From the NCBI GenBank assembly GCA_006503475.1, contig RSEH01000211.1, positions 21,713 to 85,712 of the forward strand: a DNA stretch of 64,000 nt. Reading direction: 5' to 3'. Made by a program: the position numbers and the translations under genes. The DNA is from Stentor roeselii (lineage: Eukaryota > Ciliophora > Heterotrichea > Heterotrichida > Stentoridae). The notes beneath the pieces are model-generated. The model did no database searches. It saw nothing but the letters and a program-made list of their open reading frames with translations, and was not told where the DNA came from. Of the stretch, positions 27,775 to 37,278 are shown one piece after another; the first letter of the stretch is position 1, and each line of letters begins with the position of its first letter.

Positions 27775-29194
27775 TTTTTATTAGGGTAATGAATTATTAG
27801 AGGATTTTTAGTGGATTTATATGGTTTTATTGTTGGTTGGATATATGCTGAAATGAAAAATGATGAAAATTTTATCAAGTTTTAGATTTTTTAAGAAAAA
27901 CTGGATTAGATGTTAGAGAATTTAGAGTTTTTGGGTAGTTATTGATTTGATTATGCAGGGAGGTTTAAGTACTTTAAGAGAGGTATATGTTTGAATATTT
28001 TAAAGGTTGATTGAGTTGATAAATTGAGGATGATTTTAGATGCTTTGAGGGTATTTGTTATTATTGAAGAATCATAGGGAAAGATGATGAAAATTTTAAA
28101 ATTTTGATGATTTATGAGGATTTAGGTATTTGAATGAAGTTTATTAGTTGGGGTAGTATTGAATTATACTCAATTGATATTTATTAACTAAATGTATTAC
28201 AATCTGATCAGCCAATTCATGCTCTTTAAGTTTGATAAACTTTAAATAAAGAAAATCTTTAAATATATAATAAGCAACCCTTAGTCTGAATAAAATTTTG
28301 AATTGTTTTTAAACCAATCTCTTTATCATATAAAAGCGCACTACCTAAGTCTTTGATCTTTCTCTTTTCGAATGAAAAATATCTGTTATTTAAAGTCAAA
28401 GATCATAAAACTTTAAATAATAAATCTAATAGATTTCTAAATTTCGTTTGTCGGTATGGTAAAATTTAATCTTTTACCCTCCAACTTTGAGAAATATTCC
28501 TCCGTACATTATTTATCAAATCCAGAAAACCAGAAACTTAAAAAATCATCAACTTTCTTCCAGAAAGACAAGTCTTCAATCAGTCCTTTGATTCATCTAT
28601 AAATAGAAGTAACTAATCCTTTCAAAAAAAACAAACCAGGTCTACTTTAATTTATTATTGAATATTCAAGAAATTATAGAAATAAATCTTAATTTTCATT
28701 TCGCTTGTCAAGTTTTTTCTAATCCATCTTTAAAGTCTTAAATTTAAACTATATGAGGATCTGTTGAATAAGTCATCAAGATAAAAAAAGCCTATCTCTC
28801 TGTTTCGCATAAAAAATTAAAGTCCTTTAAATTTTATCAAGTTGTTGGAGACCTCGCTCAAGGCAGTTGCATCAGTTTTCTTATAACTATCCAAAGTCCT
28901 TAATATTGAAAGTCTATATTAAATGTAATGGCTATTGATTTGTCAATCAATTAACTCTCAATGCTCAGCCTATATTATAAACTGCATGATTTTAAGATAT
29001 TTCCACATATCTCACTTGCGCCTCGTTACTTCAATCATAAATCAGACACCACTGTTAAATAGTAGCCTTCTCCTTAAAACTCTAAAAAATCCATAAATAA
29101 ATTTCGATGCTAATGACCCTAATCTTTCACTAATTATAGAAATCCTTCTCAAAATCTTCCTTATTCCAAATAAGATTATTCAATTAACAGAAAT
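27775..29194. other. Long intergenic spacer
   Basis: 1,420 bp with no coding frame. A short GC-balanced island lies at ~28840-28880 (GTTGTTGGAGACCTCGCTCA) and another at ~28990-29040. These could belong to an unrecognised non-coding RNA, but no tRNA, snRNA or 5S signature is visible. Confidence 0.5.
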
Positions 29195-29854
29195 CTAAGT
29201 AAGAGGAATACTTTGGGCCTCTTCTTCTCGGTTTTCTTGAGACCTCAACTTGAGGAAAATAAAGAAGTACCCTGGCATGATGACTGATGTGATGATCAAA
29301 GTTGAAAGAGACAAGTTGAATCCTTTTTCAGCACAAACACTTTTAATCCCATTGTATGCAAAATCATGTGAACAGCTTCCATAAGTCATTTTCGTTAAGC
29401 TCGAAAAAATGACCACTGCTAAAATATGAAGAGCTTCCGCAACCAGTAGAAAAAAACCTGCTGTGACCGAGTTGATAAAAGACTTAAAATAAGGAAACCT
29501 CACCAGTTCCAGTATTAAAAAGACAATCACGGTAGCCATAAGCACAATAGCAAAACTATCAAAAGTGACTAAAACCGCTCCAGCATAATACCAATGCAAG
29601 TACCTAGAACAGTGATAATCACATTCATCATAACAGTGCAAAAAAGTATCTCCCTCATCACAGAAGCCAAGGTCATTCTTCGGTCCTAACACCTTTCCCT
29701 TCAAAGTCCCCAAGTCAAATCCAGAATCAGTCCATTTCTGACTAAACCACTCATCACTAGCCAAAGACGCGATAAGAAGACAAAAAGGAACCAACAAAAA
29801 AAGACCAAAAATTATAATCCAAACCGCTTTTTTCAATCCAAAAGCCCTAGCCAT
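29195..29854 (-). CDS. Four-pass membrane protein, claudin/PMP22-like topology
   Basis: The first true ATG is at 29854 (MARAFGLKKA), giving 219 residues; an upstream GTG frame is ignored. Four hydrophobic segments are seen (WIIIFGLFLLVPFCLLIASL; VTFDSFAIVLMATVIVFLIL; TAGFFLLVAEALHILAVVIF; LSTLIITSVIMPGYFFIFL). The first extracellular loop is large and Cys-rich (CDEGDTFLHCYDECDYHCSRY), and a second loop has two Cys (SCSHDF, VCAEKG). This is the claudin/PMP22/LHFPL-type layout, but the WGLW signature is missing, so the family is uncertain. Confidence 0.75.
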   Translation of the reverse strand: MARAFGLKKAVWIIIFGLFLLVPFCLLIASLASDEWFSQKWTDSGFDLGTLKGKVLGPKNDLGFCDEGDTFLHCYDECDYHCSRYLHWYYAGAVLVTFDSFAIVLMATVIVFLILELVRFPYFKSFINSVTAGFFLLVAEALHILAVVIFSSLTKMTYGSCSHDFAYNGIKSVCAEKGFNLSLSTLIITSVIMPGYFFIFLKLRSQENREEEAQSIPLT

Positions 29855-29886
29855 TGTCTTTATCACTAACTAAAATCAATAAATAC

Positions 29887-30336
29887 TTACTCCCCAAGCA
29901 TTTTCTTCGTGACAGTCCTTTGAAGCTTTTTCGTGAAAAGCATTTCCTGTTGTGTCCTCAATTTAAACTTCCTGTCATTTACGAACTCCTGACATTGTCC
30001 TAAAAGATCCTCTCTTCTTTCTTGGAATTCATCGAAAACTGGCTGCATTTTTCCAAGTTTCATGGTCAAAGAAACCACGTTTTTTCGAGTGAAGCCTACT
30101 TTTTGCTTAGTGTCTTCACAAAGGCTGTTTAAACTTTTCAAGTAATTTTCAGCTAAAAACGCTTGTGGAGAGTATGACGCGCAAAGGCGAAGACTGTGGA
30201 TTTGCTTTGATTGGGTTTCGGCTTTGAAGACTTTTCGTGATCTGATGTGCTTTCCTAAGTCGCTTATTGGGTCTTTTCGGTGAACTTTTGGACTGGATTT
30301 GGTTGATGATGGCGAATTTAGACTTGTTTTAAACAT
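29887..30336 (-). CDS. Unknown basic helical protein, 149 residues
   Basis: Starts MFKTSLNSPSSTKSSPK at an ATG 9 bp from the ATG of the divergent neighbour. Residues 1-40 are Ser/Lys-rich and disordered; the rest is helical and basic (SLNSLCEDTKQKVGFTRKNV; LLGQCQEFVNDRKFKLRTQ; FTKKLQRTVTKKM). No domain recognised. The stop lies 32 bp from the start of the tetraspan gene on the same strand. Confidence 0.6.
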   Translation of the reverse strand: MFKTSLNSPSSTKSSPKVHRKDPISDLGKHIRSRKVFKAETQSKQIHSLRLCASYSPQAFLAENYLKSLNSLCEDTKQKVGFTRKNVVSLTMKLGKMQPVFDEFQERREDLLGQCQEFVNDRKFKLRTQQEMLFTKKLQRTVTKKMLGE

Positions 30337-30345
30337 TAGATATAA

Positions 30346-31008
30346 ATGGGCTGCGCGAGTTCAAGGTTTGATAAAAGTCAGGAGGAAGTTGTTTTGGAAA
30401 CTTTGGAAAGAAATTTGTTGTTTTGTAAGAACTCGGCTTGTGATGTGGACTTGATTGTTAGGAAGTATTCGTTTCAGGGAGTTATTAATGAAAATCATTG
30501 GGGGAATATTGTCAAGATGCTTAATTTGAATTATACTTCTGAGAATATTAAGGAGTTTTACAGGTGTTTTGAAAGTAAGGACAAAGGATTCTATCTTAAT
30601 AAAATTCTTGTACTGGGAATACTTAATGGAAATGATTCAAAAGAAAACAAAGCCAGACTATTATTCGAAGCTTTCGACACTCTTGACTCGAAAATTGCAG
30701 ATAAAAGCACTTTAAGATATATTTTTGATAGTATCATTGAATGCTCTGTTGAAAGTGTGAAATCACTTGTTAAAGTAATGAATCAAGGTGAAAAGGAAGA
30801 AAAACTCATAGAATTTTTACAAACTATTGGAGCAAAAGTAAGAAAGGTTCGTAAAACCTGGACTGAAAATATTATGCAAGATGAAGAAAATGTTTCTATG
30901 AACCGTTTCATTGAATTTATGAAAAATGATCAAGATATGGACTTGCTAAGTCCTGTTGGAGTTAGACACACCTTGAAAAAATTTAAGATAGAAAATAAAG
31001 ATAGTTGA
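30346..31008 (+). CDS. N-myristoylated EF-hand-like protein
   Basis: 220 residues starting MGCASSRFDKSQ, a near-ideal N-myristoylation (Gly2, Ser6) and palmitoylation (Cys3) signal, so it is probably membrane-bound. The rest resembles a neuronal-calcium-sensor/KChIP-like EF-hand fold (LLFEAFDTLDSKIADKSTLRYIFDSI as part of one motif; NRFIEFMKNDQDMDLL near the end), but the loops lack the acidic residues needed for Ca2+. I infer a degenerate EF-hand protein. The start is well supported by the lipidation motif. Its ATG is 9 bp from that of the divergent gene. Confidence 0.7.
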   Translation: MGCASSRFDKSQEEVVLETLERNLLFCKNSACDVDLIVRKYSFQGVINENHWGNIVKMLNLNYTSENIKEFYRCFESKDKGFYLNKILVLGILNGNDSKENKARLLFEAFDTLDSKIADKSTLRYIFDSIIECSVESVKSLVKVMNQGEKEEKLIEFLQTIGAKVRKVRKTWTENIMQDEENVSMNRFIEFMKNDQDMDLLSPVGVRHTLKKFKIENKDS

Positions 31009-31094
31009 ATATCATAATTCATAATGAATTTTTATAAGCTTCAAACAAATGAATATGAAAGCGGTTCAAAATCAAATAAATCATAAAATTTATT

Positions 31095-31547
31095 TTAATC
31101 ATTAGAAATTTCTGATTCTTCACTATTTTCTTCCGATTCTTCGCTAATTACTTCAGACCCTTCATTCGAGTGTTTAGAATGAGAAGAGTTCGAATTAGAG
31201 ATATTTTTTCCCTGTTCTTGATCATCTTTTAAAAGTTTTTCACTTTCTTTCATTCCTAAAGAGTCCCTGATGCCAAAGACACTTAGAGCTATTTCTAAGA
31301 ATAGTCGAATTGTGAGTACTCCACACGGTAGTAGTATCAAAGATGTGGAAACTGAGACAAAAAGACCAATATTTCCTTTTAGAACACAACAATATAAGGT
31401 AAAAAGGGTGCAAAACAGCCAAAGTAATGCCAAAGTCAAATAATAAAGAATTGGAACCCATCTTTCCTATATTTTCCTTACACTTTCCCATGAGTCGAAA
31501 TAAAGAAGATCATTGAAATCTCGTTTTTCTTGAATTCGGAACTTCAT
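31095..31547 (-). CDS. DUF4282-like two-pass membrane protein (two exons)
   Basis: Exon 1 (31547-31482) encodes MKFRIQEKRDFNDLLYFDSWES; a 15-nt intron is removed, and exon 2 (31466-31095) continues ERWVPILYYLTLALLW, for 145 residues. Two hydrophobic segments (ILYYLTLALLWLFCTLFTLY; LFVSVSTSLILLPCGVLTI) are followed by RLFLEIALSVFGIRDSL. The order F..F, ILYxL, R-x-x-x-E-x-x-x-x-xF-x-I-x-x-x-L is the DUF4282 pattern. A Ser/Glu/Asn-rich cytosolic tail follows. Function unknown in the family. Confidence 0.72.
31467..31481 (-). other. 15-nt intron
   Basis: On the minus strand GTAAGGAAAATATAG, phase 0. Splicing restores a DUF4282-like N-terminus and supplies an ATG. Confidence 0.85.
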
Positions 31548-31801
31548 ATTTAACTGTTTTATTTGAATAAGGCTGTATATTGAAATAGAATAAGTAAGTT
31601 TAAATCTAATAGAGTAGTTAAAGATTAATTATATTTAATCATCCATGATAATCATTTTTGAATTAATAGTGAAAAGAGTCTTGTTCTTTTTCCAGTGTTG
31701 GCTGTTTAAATTGTATGAATAACTTAATTTATTTGGATGTTGTTTCCTTTCATTCCAATAAACTCCTACTCTATTATCATTCATCTAATAACTTTTTTCG
31801 A

Positions 31802-33010
31802 ATGTCAGAAAGAGGTACCTTAAGAAGCACCTTAACTCGTCTTAGCACAACAAGTCTTTCTTCAGATTATTTTCAGCCAGACATTCTCTGTCCTCTGGCT
31901 GAAGAACGAAATCTCTATCTGACAGACGATAAGTGTTTTAATTGCTCAACCAAATTTAATGTACCCGGAGTAGCCCATAGTAAAAAGGATTTCTGCCGAT
32001 TCTGTTATCGTGGGATGTGCGGGAATTGTATGCATCGTTTAACTTATTTCCATCAAGAGCTAGAAGAAAATCAACCGATTTGTCAACAGTGCATTCACAA
32101 AGTAACTATTTTAAGTCTTGACTTCCAAAACGAGATACAAAAAAACCGACTAGAAAGATTAGAACTTAGAAAAGAAATAAGCTTGGCAATTACTCAAAGA
32201 ATTCAAATCACAAAAGAAAGACAAGACCTTGAATATCATTTAACTGAAATCAAGAAATCTTTAGGAGAGAATTTAGAAGAAAGCTTAAAAAATATCGAAA
32301 TTTTAAAGATAACCTTTGAGAGAAATAATGAAAAAGTTGAAGCTTTGAAGAATAGTGTCAATCAAAAAACTCTAGATTGTAGACAACTGATTCAAGAAGA
32401 AAAAGAAAAAAGTAAATTGAATTCACTTAATAAGAGTAAACTGCAGAAAGAAAAAATCGAGCAAGAAATGATCAGCTCGCAACTTTTAGAAGTCAATAGA
32501 CAGGTCAATGTTTTTAAGAGGATTATTGATGACAGTGGAGAAACTGAAGAAGTCATTGCTGGGAATATCGAGAATTTGATTTCAAGTATCACAGAACTGC
32601 AAGAAAAGTATGAAGATGTCACTAGTAAAATTAATCAAGGTAAAGAAATTCAGTCGTTTGTTGTTGAAGAGATTGGAAAAAATCAAGAGAAAATTGATGA
32701 ATTGAATAAAAAACTGGAGTATTACAAAAAACCTTTGGGGGAGATGGAATTTAGTCAAATTGAAATTGATACTTTGAATAAGTTGAAAATGCAAATTAAG
32801 GAATTAGATGAAATCATCAAGTTGAAAGAAGAAAGGAAAACTAGACATTATTCTATTTATCGAAAAGATCATACCCATGCTAAGATACCTTTTACGTCTT
32901 TAGAAGAGGTCCCAATACAAAAATCTTCTGAAAATTCGAAAGCTTTTAATCAAGAGGATGGTAAGAAAACTGAAAAAAATTCTTGTTGTAGGGTTTGCAT
33001 TATAATTTAG
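31802..33010 (+). CDS. FYVE-related zinc finger, coiled-coil protein with C-terminal CaaX-like motif
   Basis: Taken from the ATG at 31802 (MSERGTLRSTLTRLS), 402 residues; an earlier ATG at 31715 would add 29 residues. Residues ~45-105 hold a Cys-rich FYVE/RING-related finger: CFNC, then FCRFCYRGMCGNC, then CQQC. The basic RRHHCR of true FYVE domains is absent, so PI3P binding is doubtful. Residues ~110-350 are a continuous coiled coil. The C-terminus reads CCRVCIII, a CaaX-type geranylgeranylation signal with neighbouring palmitoylatable Cys. Likely a membrane-tethered coiled-coil factor, possibly in vesicle traffic (inference). Confidence 0.78.
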   Translation: MSERGTLRSTLTRLSTTSLSSDYFQPDILCPLAEERNLYLTDDKCFNCSTKFNVPGVAHSKKDFCRFCYRGMCGNCMHRLTYFHQELEENQPICQQCIHKVTILSLDFQNEIQKNRLERLELRKEISLAITQRIQITKERQDLEYHLTEIKKSLGENLEESLKNIEILKITFERNNEKVEALKNSVNQKTLDCRQLIQEEKEKSKLNSLNKSKLQKEKIEQEMISSQLLEVNRQVNVFKRIIDDSGETEEVIAGNIENLISSITELQEKYEDVTSKINQGKEIQSFVVEEIGKNQEKIDELNKKLEYYKKPLGEMEFSQIEIDTLNKLKMQIKELDEIIKLKEERKTRHYSIYRKDHTHAKIPFTSLEEVPIQKSSENSKAFNQEDGKKTEKNSCCRVCIII

Positions 33011-33870
33011 AATAATTAAGGTTTGGAATGATGGTTTATATTTTTTTATTTTAATGCCGATCATTTAATGGATATTGTTATTGAAACATAATTTATAGGA
33101 TCATGTTAAAGTCAAAGAACTAGAATTATTTATTCAGCTTTAGAAAACATTTGGCTATTTTTGAAGTTTTGAAAATTCTGATTTTTTGCTTGTTCTGTAC
33201 TTCCAGAACTATTTTTCAGTTTTGTAGTTTTCTTTGTTAGAATTTAATTTACAACTAATTTGATGAAAGGAAGTTAGATGATCAATTAATTCATTAAGGG
33301 TACTCTTAATGCCATCTATATTTGAGATGATTATTTATCAATTCGATGAATGAAATTCAAAAAGCACTTCAAATCAAAGATATAAGACTTCATTGTTTAA
33401 AAAATTGTACTATTTCTTATTCGATTTCTTCTTGGCATTCAACTTTTGATATCAAATTTTCATAGTTTTTCTTCAATGATATTGGCAACGTTTAATTAAG
33501 TTTTTTTTAAATATTTTTAAGGTTGATTAATTCAACGAATGAGGAAATTTGTGTTAATAGTTCAAGAAATACAGGTTATTTCTTATTGAACGTAAATAAA
33601 ATTCTTATAAGAATTAACATTTTGTAATGAACCTAATTACTATAACAATATTTCCGAATTAATCATCATCATTTGAAAAATAAACTTGATCAAGAATTGA
33701 AATATCTCCACTTTTTAGTCTTGATCATTTCTTTGAAGAATGATAATGTCTGAAAATGTTTATTTCATTATATTTACAAGAGTTCAAATATCATGATCTA
33801 AACTCACCTATTAAAGATTTCGAAAGGTGTCTACCATTGATTATTAATAGTCTAAAGTAATTAATATTAT
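33011..33870. other. Intergenic AT-rich spacer
   Basis: 860 bp between convergent genes; no ORF with coding character and no RNA gene seen. Confidence 0.6.
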
Positions 33871-34374
33871 TTAAATATTTCTATCAGAGCAAGTATGTTG
33901 AGTTATAAAATCTTCAATCTCACCAAAGAAAAATTTATTTTTTTGCGGTTTTTCTTTAAACTTTGAGTTAAGAGAACAATGATAAGTTTTCTTTTCAAAA
34001 ACAAAGTTTTTATCTTTGTTTTTCAGATGAAACTTGTAATACTCTACTAAAATCTTCTTACTAACAGTTTTCAATGAAGAAATCCTATCATTGAATTCAG
34101 AATTTTCCTTAAAAAATCGATGATATCTAGGACATTTGTAAAACAGCGAATCCCAAAAACTTCCTGAATTCCCAATAAAAAATTTTTTTCCTTTATCAGA
34201 TCGAAGTCCTTCTAACCCAAACCTATAATTCATGATTTGTATATTGTTCTGAAACTTGTTCCTGCAATGATAAAACCAGATCTTTGTTAAGAAATTATTA
34301 TATTTCGAAACTTTTTTACCTTTGATCGCTTTCTTTGTTTTTCTGATCTGGCCTGAGAAGTTTGATTTGTTCAT
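33871..34374 (-). CDS. Unknown Lys/Asn-rich protein, 167 residues
   Basis: ATG at 34374 starts MNKSNFSGQIRKTKKAIKGK; a basic protein with aromatic-rich stretches (NNFLTKIWFYHCRNKF; SGSFWDSLFYKCPRYHRFF). It is very A/T- and Lys-rich compared with neighbours and lacks a recognised domain, so it could be a fast-evolving protein. The start lies 19 bp from the ATG of the divergent CSIL-ending gene. Confidence 0.5.
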   Translation of the reverse strand: MNKSNFSGQIRKTKKAIKGKKVSKYNNFLTKIWFYHCRNKFQNNIQIMNYRFGLEGLRSDKGKKFFIGNSGSFWDSLFYKCPRYHRFFKENSEFNDRISSLKTVSKKILVEYYKFHLKNKDKNFVFEKKTYHCSLNSKFKEKPQKNKFFFGEIEDFITQHTCSDRNI

Positions 34375-34393
34375 TTATATCTTGGAATGATTG

Positions 34394-34693
34394 ATGAAGA
34401 CTTTCAATTATTTTCATCTTCTCTCAGATAAATTTTATAATCTTCTACCTCTTCAAATTATGGACAGAACAACTAGCGCTATCACTGATTCTTGTAATGA
34501 AAATGATCCAAGTGTCATGTTTTACCCGAATTTTAATGTTTCTGGTGTCTCTTCGTTAGTTCCAGAATCTCAACGTAGCTATAGCTATAATTTAGACGCT
34601 CTTGAACTTAGGCAAAAAGTATTAACTCCAAAGAAGAATCGAGTAGTTGAGCAGCAATCAGACCAAAGCTGCCGAGCGTGTTCAATCCTCTAG
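34394..34693 (+). CDS. Small protein ending in a CaaX-like motif
   Basis: From the ATG at 34394, 99 residues; an internal ATG at 34460 (MDRTTSAITDSC) gives 77 and may be the true start. The body is Ser/Asn-rich and probably disordered (SSLVPESQRSYSYNLDALEL). The C-terminus, QSCRACSIL, carries C-S-I-L, a geranylgeranyl CaaX signal, preceded by another Cys. The neighbouring FYVE-related gene ends CRVCIII, a very similar pattern. Confidence 0.6.
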   Translation: MKTFNYFHLLSDKFYNLLPLQIMDRTTSAITDSCNENDPSVMFYPNFNVSGVSSLVPESQRSYSYNLDALELRQKVLTPKKNRVVEQQSDQSCRACSIL

Positions 34694-34714
34694 TAAACTC
34701 TAAATAAAAAAACA

Positions 34715-35572
34715 TTAAGTTAAACTTTTCATCTGTTTTAAAATTCTAGTCGAGTTTCTCCTCATAGCTTGATGTTCAGCAGGTTTTAAAAGTCTTTCAT
34801 CAATGACGACCTCAGTCTGGCCAGTTCGTGGCTTGACATCAATATTTGCCTGTGCAAGAAAAGTAGACATAGGAAGAACTAAGTCATCACAATAGTCGAA
34901 TCGATTATGTTCCATCTTCGGAGGTAAGAAGAGGGCGCAAGGTCCTGAACAGGCTTCATGAAGTTTCTGAGAATGACTGAAAGGGACAAGTTTATCTTTG
35001 ATTCCATGGACGAGAAATGTTGGACACTTTATAAAAGGCATGTGGTCGATATTTCTGAATCTTTCTTTTACCATCATCTTTGCAAGTCTCCCTGCAACGT
35101 TTTTTACAACGTCTTTGATTGAGGTGAAGGCTGACATTAATAAGAGACAACCCACTGGGTTATGCCTCGCAATAAAACACGCAGGGCCACTGCCGATCGA
35201 CCGTCCAAAAATCAGTATATCTGAGTCACCGAACTTGAAGTCTTCTTTGATGAACTTGTAAACTGTTTGAGCATCTCTCAGAATGGCAGTCTCACTTGTC
35301 TTACCTTTATAAAGACCATATCCTGGGTACTCAACTGCGATAACGTTCACATTAAGAACTGATCTGAGCATGTCTACCAGGTCGTAACTCGAACGCAGGT
35401 CTTCTGCGTTACCATGGAAGAAAATCAGGATTTTACTTGAAGTGCACAGCGACTTCATAAAAATGCATGGAATTGATACCATCTCGTCTTTTGGCACCCA
35501 GATTAGGTCTGGAATGTCTAGAGAGCTGTACAAACAAGAAGGAGCAGGGAAGAGAATCCGGTTAATTTCCAT
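34715..35572 (-). CDS. ABHD17: ABHD17-type serine hydrolase (BEM46/ABHD13-like)
   Basis: 285-residue alpha/beta hydrolase. Seen: FFHGNAEDL (oxyanion region), VEYPGYGLY, nucleophile elbow GRSIGSGPA (~res 122), acid Asp in HGIKDKLVPF (~190), catalytic His in MEHNRFDY (~219). Members of the ABHD17 group depalmitoylate N-Ras and PSD-95; ABHD13/BEM46 are related. No N-terminal Cys cluster, which ABHD17 uses for membrane binding, is evident. The start MEINRILFPAP is the first ATG. The stop is 21 bp from the convergent CSIL gene; the start is 11 bp from the upstream gene's stop. Confidence 0.9.
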   Translation of the reverse strand: MEINRILFPAPSCLYSSLDIPDLIWVPKDEMVSIPCIFMKSLCTSSKILIFFHGNAEDLRSSYDLVDMLRSVLNVNVIAVEYPGYGLYKGKTSETAILRDAQTVYKFIKEDFKFGDSDILIFGRSIGSGPACFIARHNPVGCLLLMSAFTSIKDVVKNVAGRLAKMMVKERFRNIDHMPFIKCPTFLVHGIKDKLVPFSHSQKLHEACSGPCALFLPPKMEHNRFDYCDDLVLPMSTFLAQANIDVKPRTGQTEVVIDERLLKPAEHQAMRRNSTRILKQMKSLT

Positions 35573-35583
35573 AATTATAACAT

Positions 35584-36222
35584 CTAATCTGAAATTTCAC
35601 TCGAACTACAAAATACCTGCGCAGAGGTACTAGATGTGTTATGAGGTTTCGCTTGTTTCAACTCAACAGGTTTCAAAAGTTTCGGAATAAGCCTCTCGGC
35701 AGGCTTCAACTCACTCGAAAATGCTTTTTTAAACGATTCTGATGGAAAACTGGAGTAAGCTGAACTAGAGCCTCTCTTTTCACATTCATCGACAGTGAAA
35801 ATATGTGACTGGAAGCCCAAAGTTGTTGGCTTTCTTTCTTTTGTACAAAGCTCTTTTCCTACAAGTTTCTTCGCTGGAGGCTGCCGGTCGAATTTGAAGG
35901 ACTTGCCCGCTGACTTGTATTGACTTGTGTGTCGGCATGAGTGACTTCCACTTGATTTCTTTTGGAAGTTTGAATGAGAAGTTGAACGGTTTGGAGTGTT
36001 TTGTCGGTTTGAGTCTTTTGCTTTAACGACTTTGAAGTTTTCTAGATGAAGTTTTAAACCTGGAACTTGTTTTGAGACAGGAAAACCCAGGGCTTGAAGG
36101 GATTTGTAAGAGGAGATCCCGTGATAGATTAGCTTTTTGAGAATAGCTGGCCAATCCTGAGCAGGGAAATCCTGAAGAAAACTCTTAATAAGACCATCAG
36201 AATAAAAATCTTCAATCTCCAT
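35584..36222 (-). CDS. Unknown protein, 212 residues, globular head and basic Ser-rich tail
   Basis: The first ATG is at 36222 (MEIEDFYSDGLIKSFL); the open frame upstream starts with GTG. Residues 1-60 look globular and helical (DFPAQDWPAILKKLIYHGISSY in parts), the remainder is a Ser/Lys/His-rich basic region (HSCRHTSQYKSAGKSFKF) ending AQVFCSSSEISD. No domain recognised. It lies 11 bp upstream of the ABHD17 gene on the same strand, so they may be co-transcribed. It is divergent from PUS3. Confidence 0.65.
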   Translation of the reverse strand: MEIEDFYSDGLIKSFLQDFPAQDWPAILKKLIYHGISSYKSLQALGFPVSKQVPGLKLHLENFKVVKAKDSNRQNTPNRSTSHSNFQKKSSGSHSCRHTSQYKSAGKSFKFDRQPPAKKLVGKELCTKERKPTTLGFQSHIFTVDECEKRGSSSAYSSFPSESFKKAFSSELKPAERLIPKLLKPVELKQAKPHNTSSTSAQVFCSSSEISD

Positions 36223-36333
36223 GTTATAATAAAATCCCTGAAACACCAAAAAAATTCTATTCTTGAACCTAAACCCAATTCCAAAAAAAACCTTTAAAAA
36301 AAACTAGAAACCATCTAAAACCTTAATTAATAT

Positions 36334-37278
36334 ATGGAACCAATGAAAAAGATAAAACTTATCCCATGGTCCGAATGCCCAAAGCTTCACATGGCCTTCA
36401 AGTTTTCCTACATCGGCTTCAACTACGACGTAATCCACGATTAGGGCGTAGCAAGTCAACAGAACACAAAAAACACAATCGAAGAGCATTTATTCAAAGC
36501 TCTTCTTAGAACCAACTTGATAGAAGAGCGCAAGTCCTGCAACTACTCACTCTGCGGTCGTACAGATAAAGGAGTAAGCGCTTTAAACAACGCTTTTTCA
36601 ATAACCCTTCGTTCAAGAGGCGCTCACCAGGCAGGAGAGTTCAATTTTTGCAAAATGCTAAACAGTCAACTTCCAGACGACATCAGAATAACAGCTTTTT
36701 CTGTCGTTCCTCATCATTTCGACGCACGGTTCAGTTGTTTATACAGAGAATATCGTTATCATTTCATCATCGGCTCGAAAGACCTGAACCGCATGTCTGA
36801 AGCTTGCAAGTTGTTTGAAGGGGTTCATGATTTTAGGAACTTTTGCAAGGAAGACCCGGAAAAACATAGAAAAACTGAAAGAAGAGTTTTGAATTGTCGT
36901 GTTGAAAGCACTGGACTGGTTGGAACTGTTGTTGTTGTTGGGTATTCGTTTTTGTGGCATCAGGTCAGATGTATGGTTGCGGTTTTGTTTAAGGTCGCTG
37001 ATGGACTTGAATGCCCTGATATTGTGACTAGTATGCTTCGACATCTTGGACAAAAACCTCAGTATGAAATCGCTGGTGAAACTGGACTTGTGTTGTATGA
37101 TTGTGCGTTTGAAACTGTTGAGTTTCAGCCATGCCCTGTTGATGAAGTCGCTCGGCCGCTTAGTTTTATTCAGGATGACCTTACTGTTAAACTGCAAGTC
37201 TTGAACATGTTAACCAGAGGCTACAACAGGTCAGGACTTGAAAAGCCAGGTAAAAAAATTAAGCTAAAACCTAAGTAG
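36334..37278 (+). CDS. PUS3: tRNA pseudouridine synthase, PUS3/DEG1 type (TruA family), two exons
   Basis: Exon 1 (36334-36429) and exon 2 (36445-37278) join through a 15-nt intron, giving 314 codons-scale protein of ~309 residues. Splicing produces FKFSYIGFNYD|GVASQQNTKNTIEEHLF, the expected TruA N-terminus. The catalytic Asp is in CGRTDKGVSALN (~res 71). Later: RFSCLYREYRYHF, HDFRNFCKEDPEK, and FLWHQVRCMVAVLFKV. PUS3 makes pseudouridine at positions 38/39 of tRNAs. The unspliced frame has an in-frame TAG in a conserved motif, so the intron is essential. The stop abuts the convergent gene's stop directly. Confidence 0.93.
36430..36444 (+). other. 15-nt intron in PUS3
   Basis: GTAATCCACGATTAG, phase 0. 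It sits inside the conserved TruA motif and carries the in-frame TAG. Position 10 is G here, with A at 11, unlike the other six introns. Confidence 0.93.
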
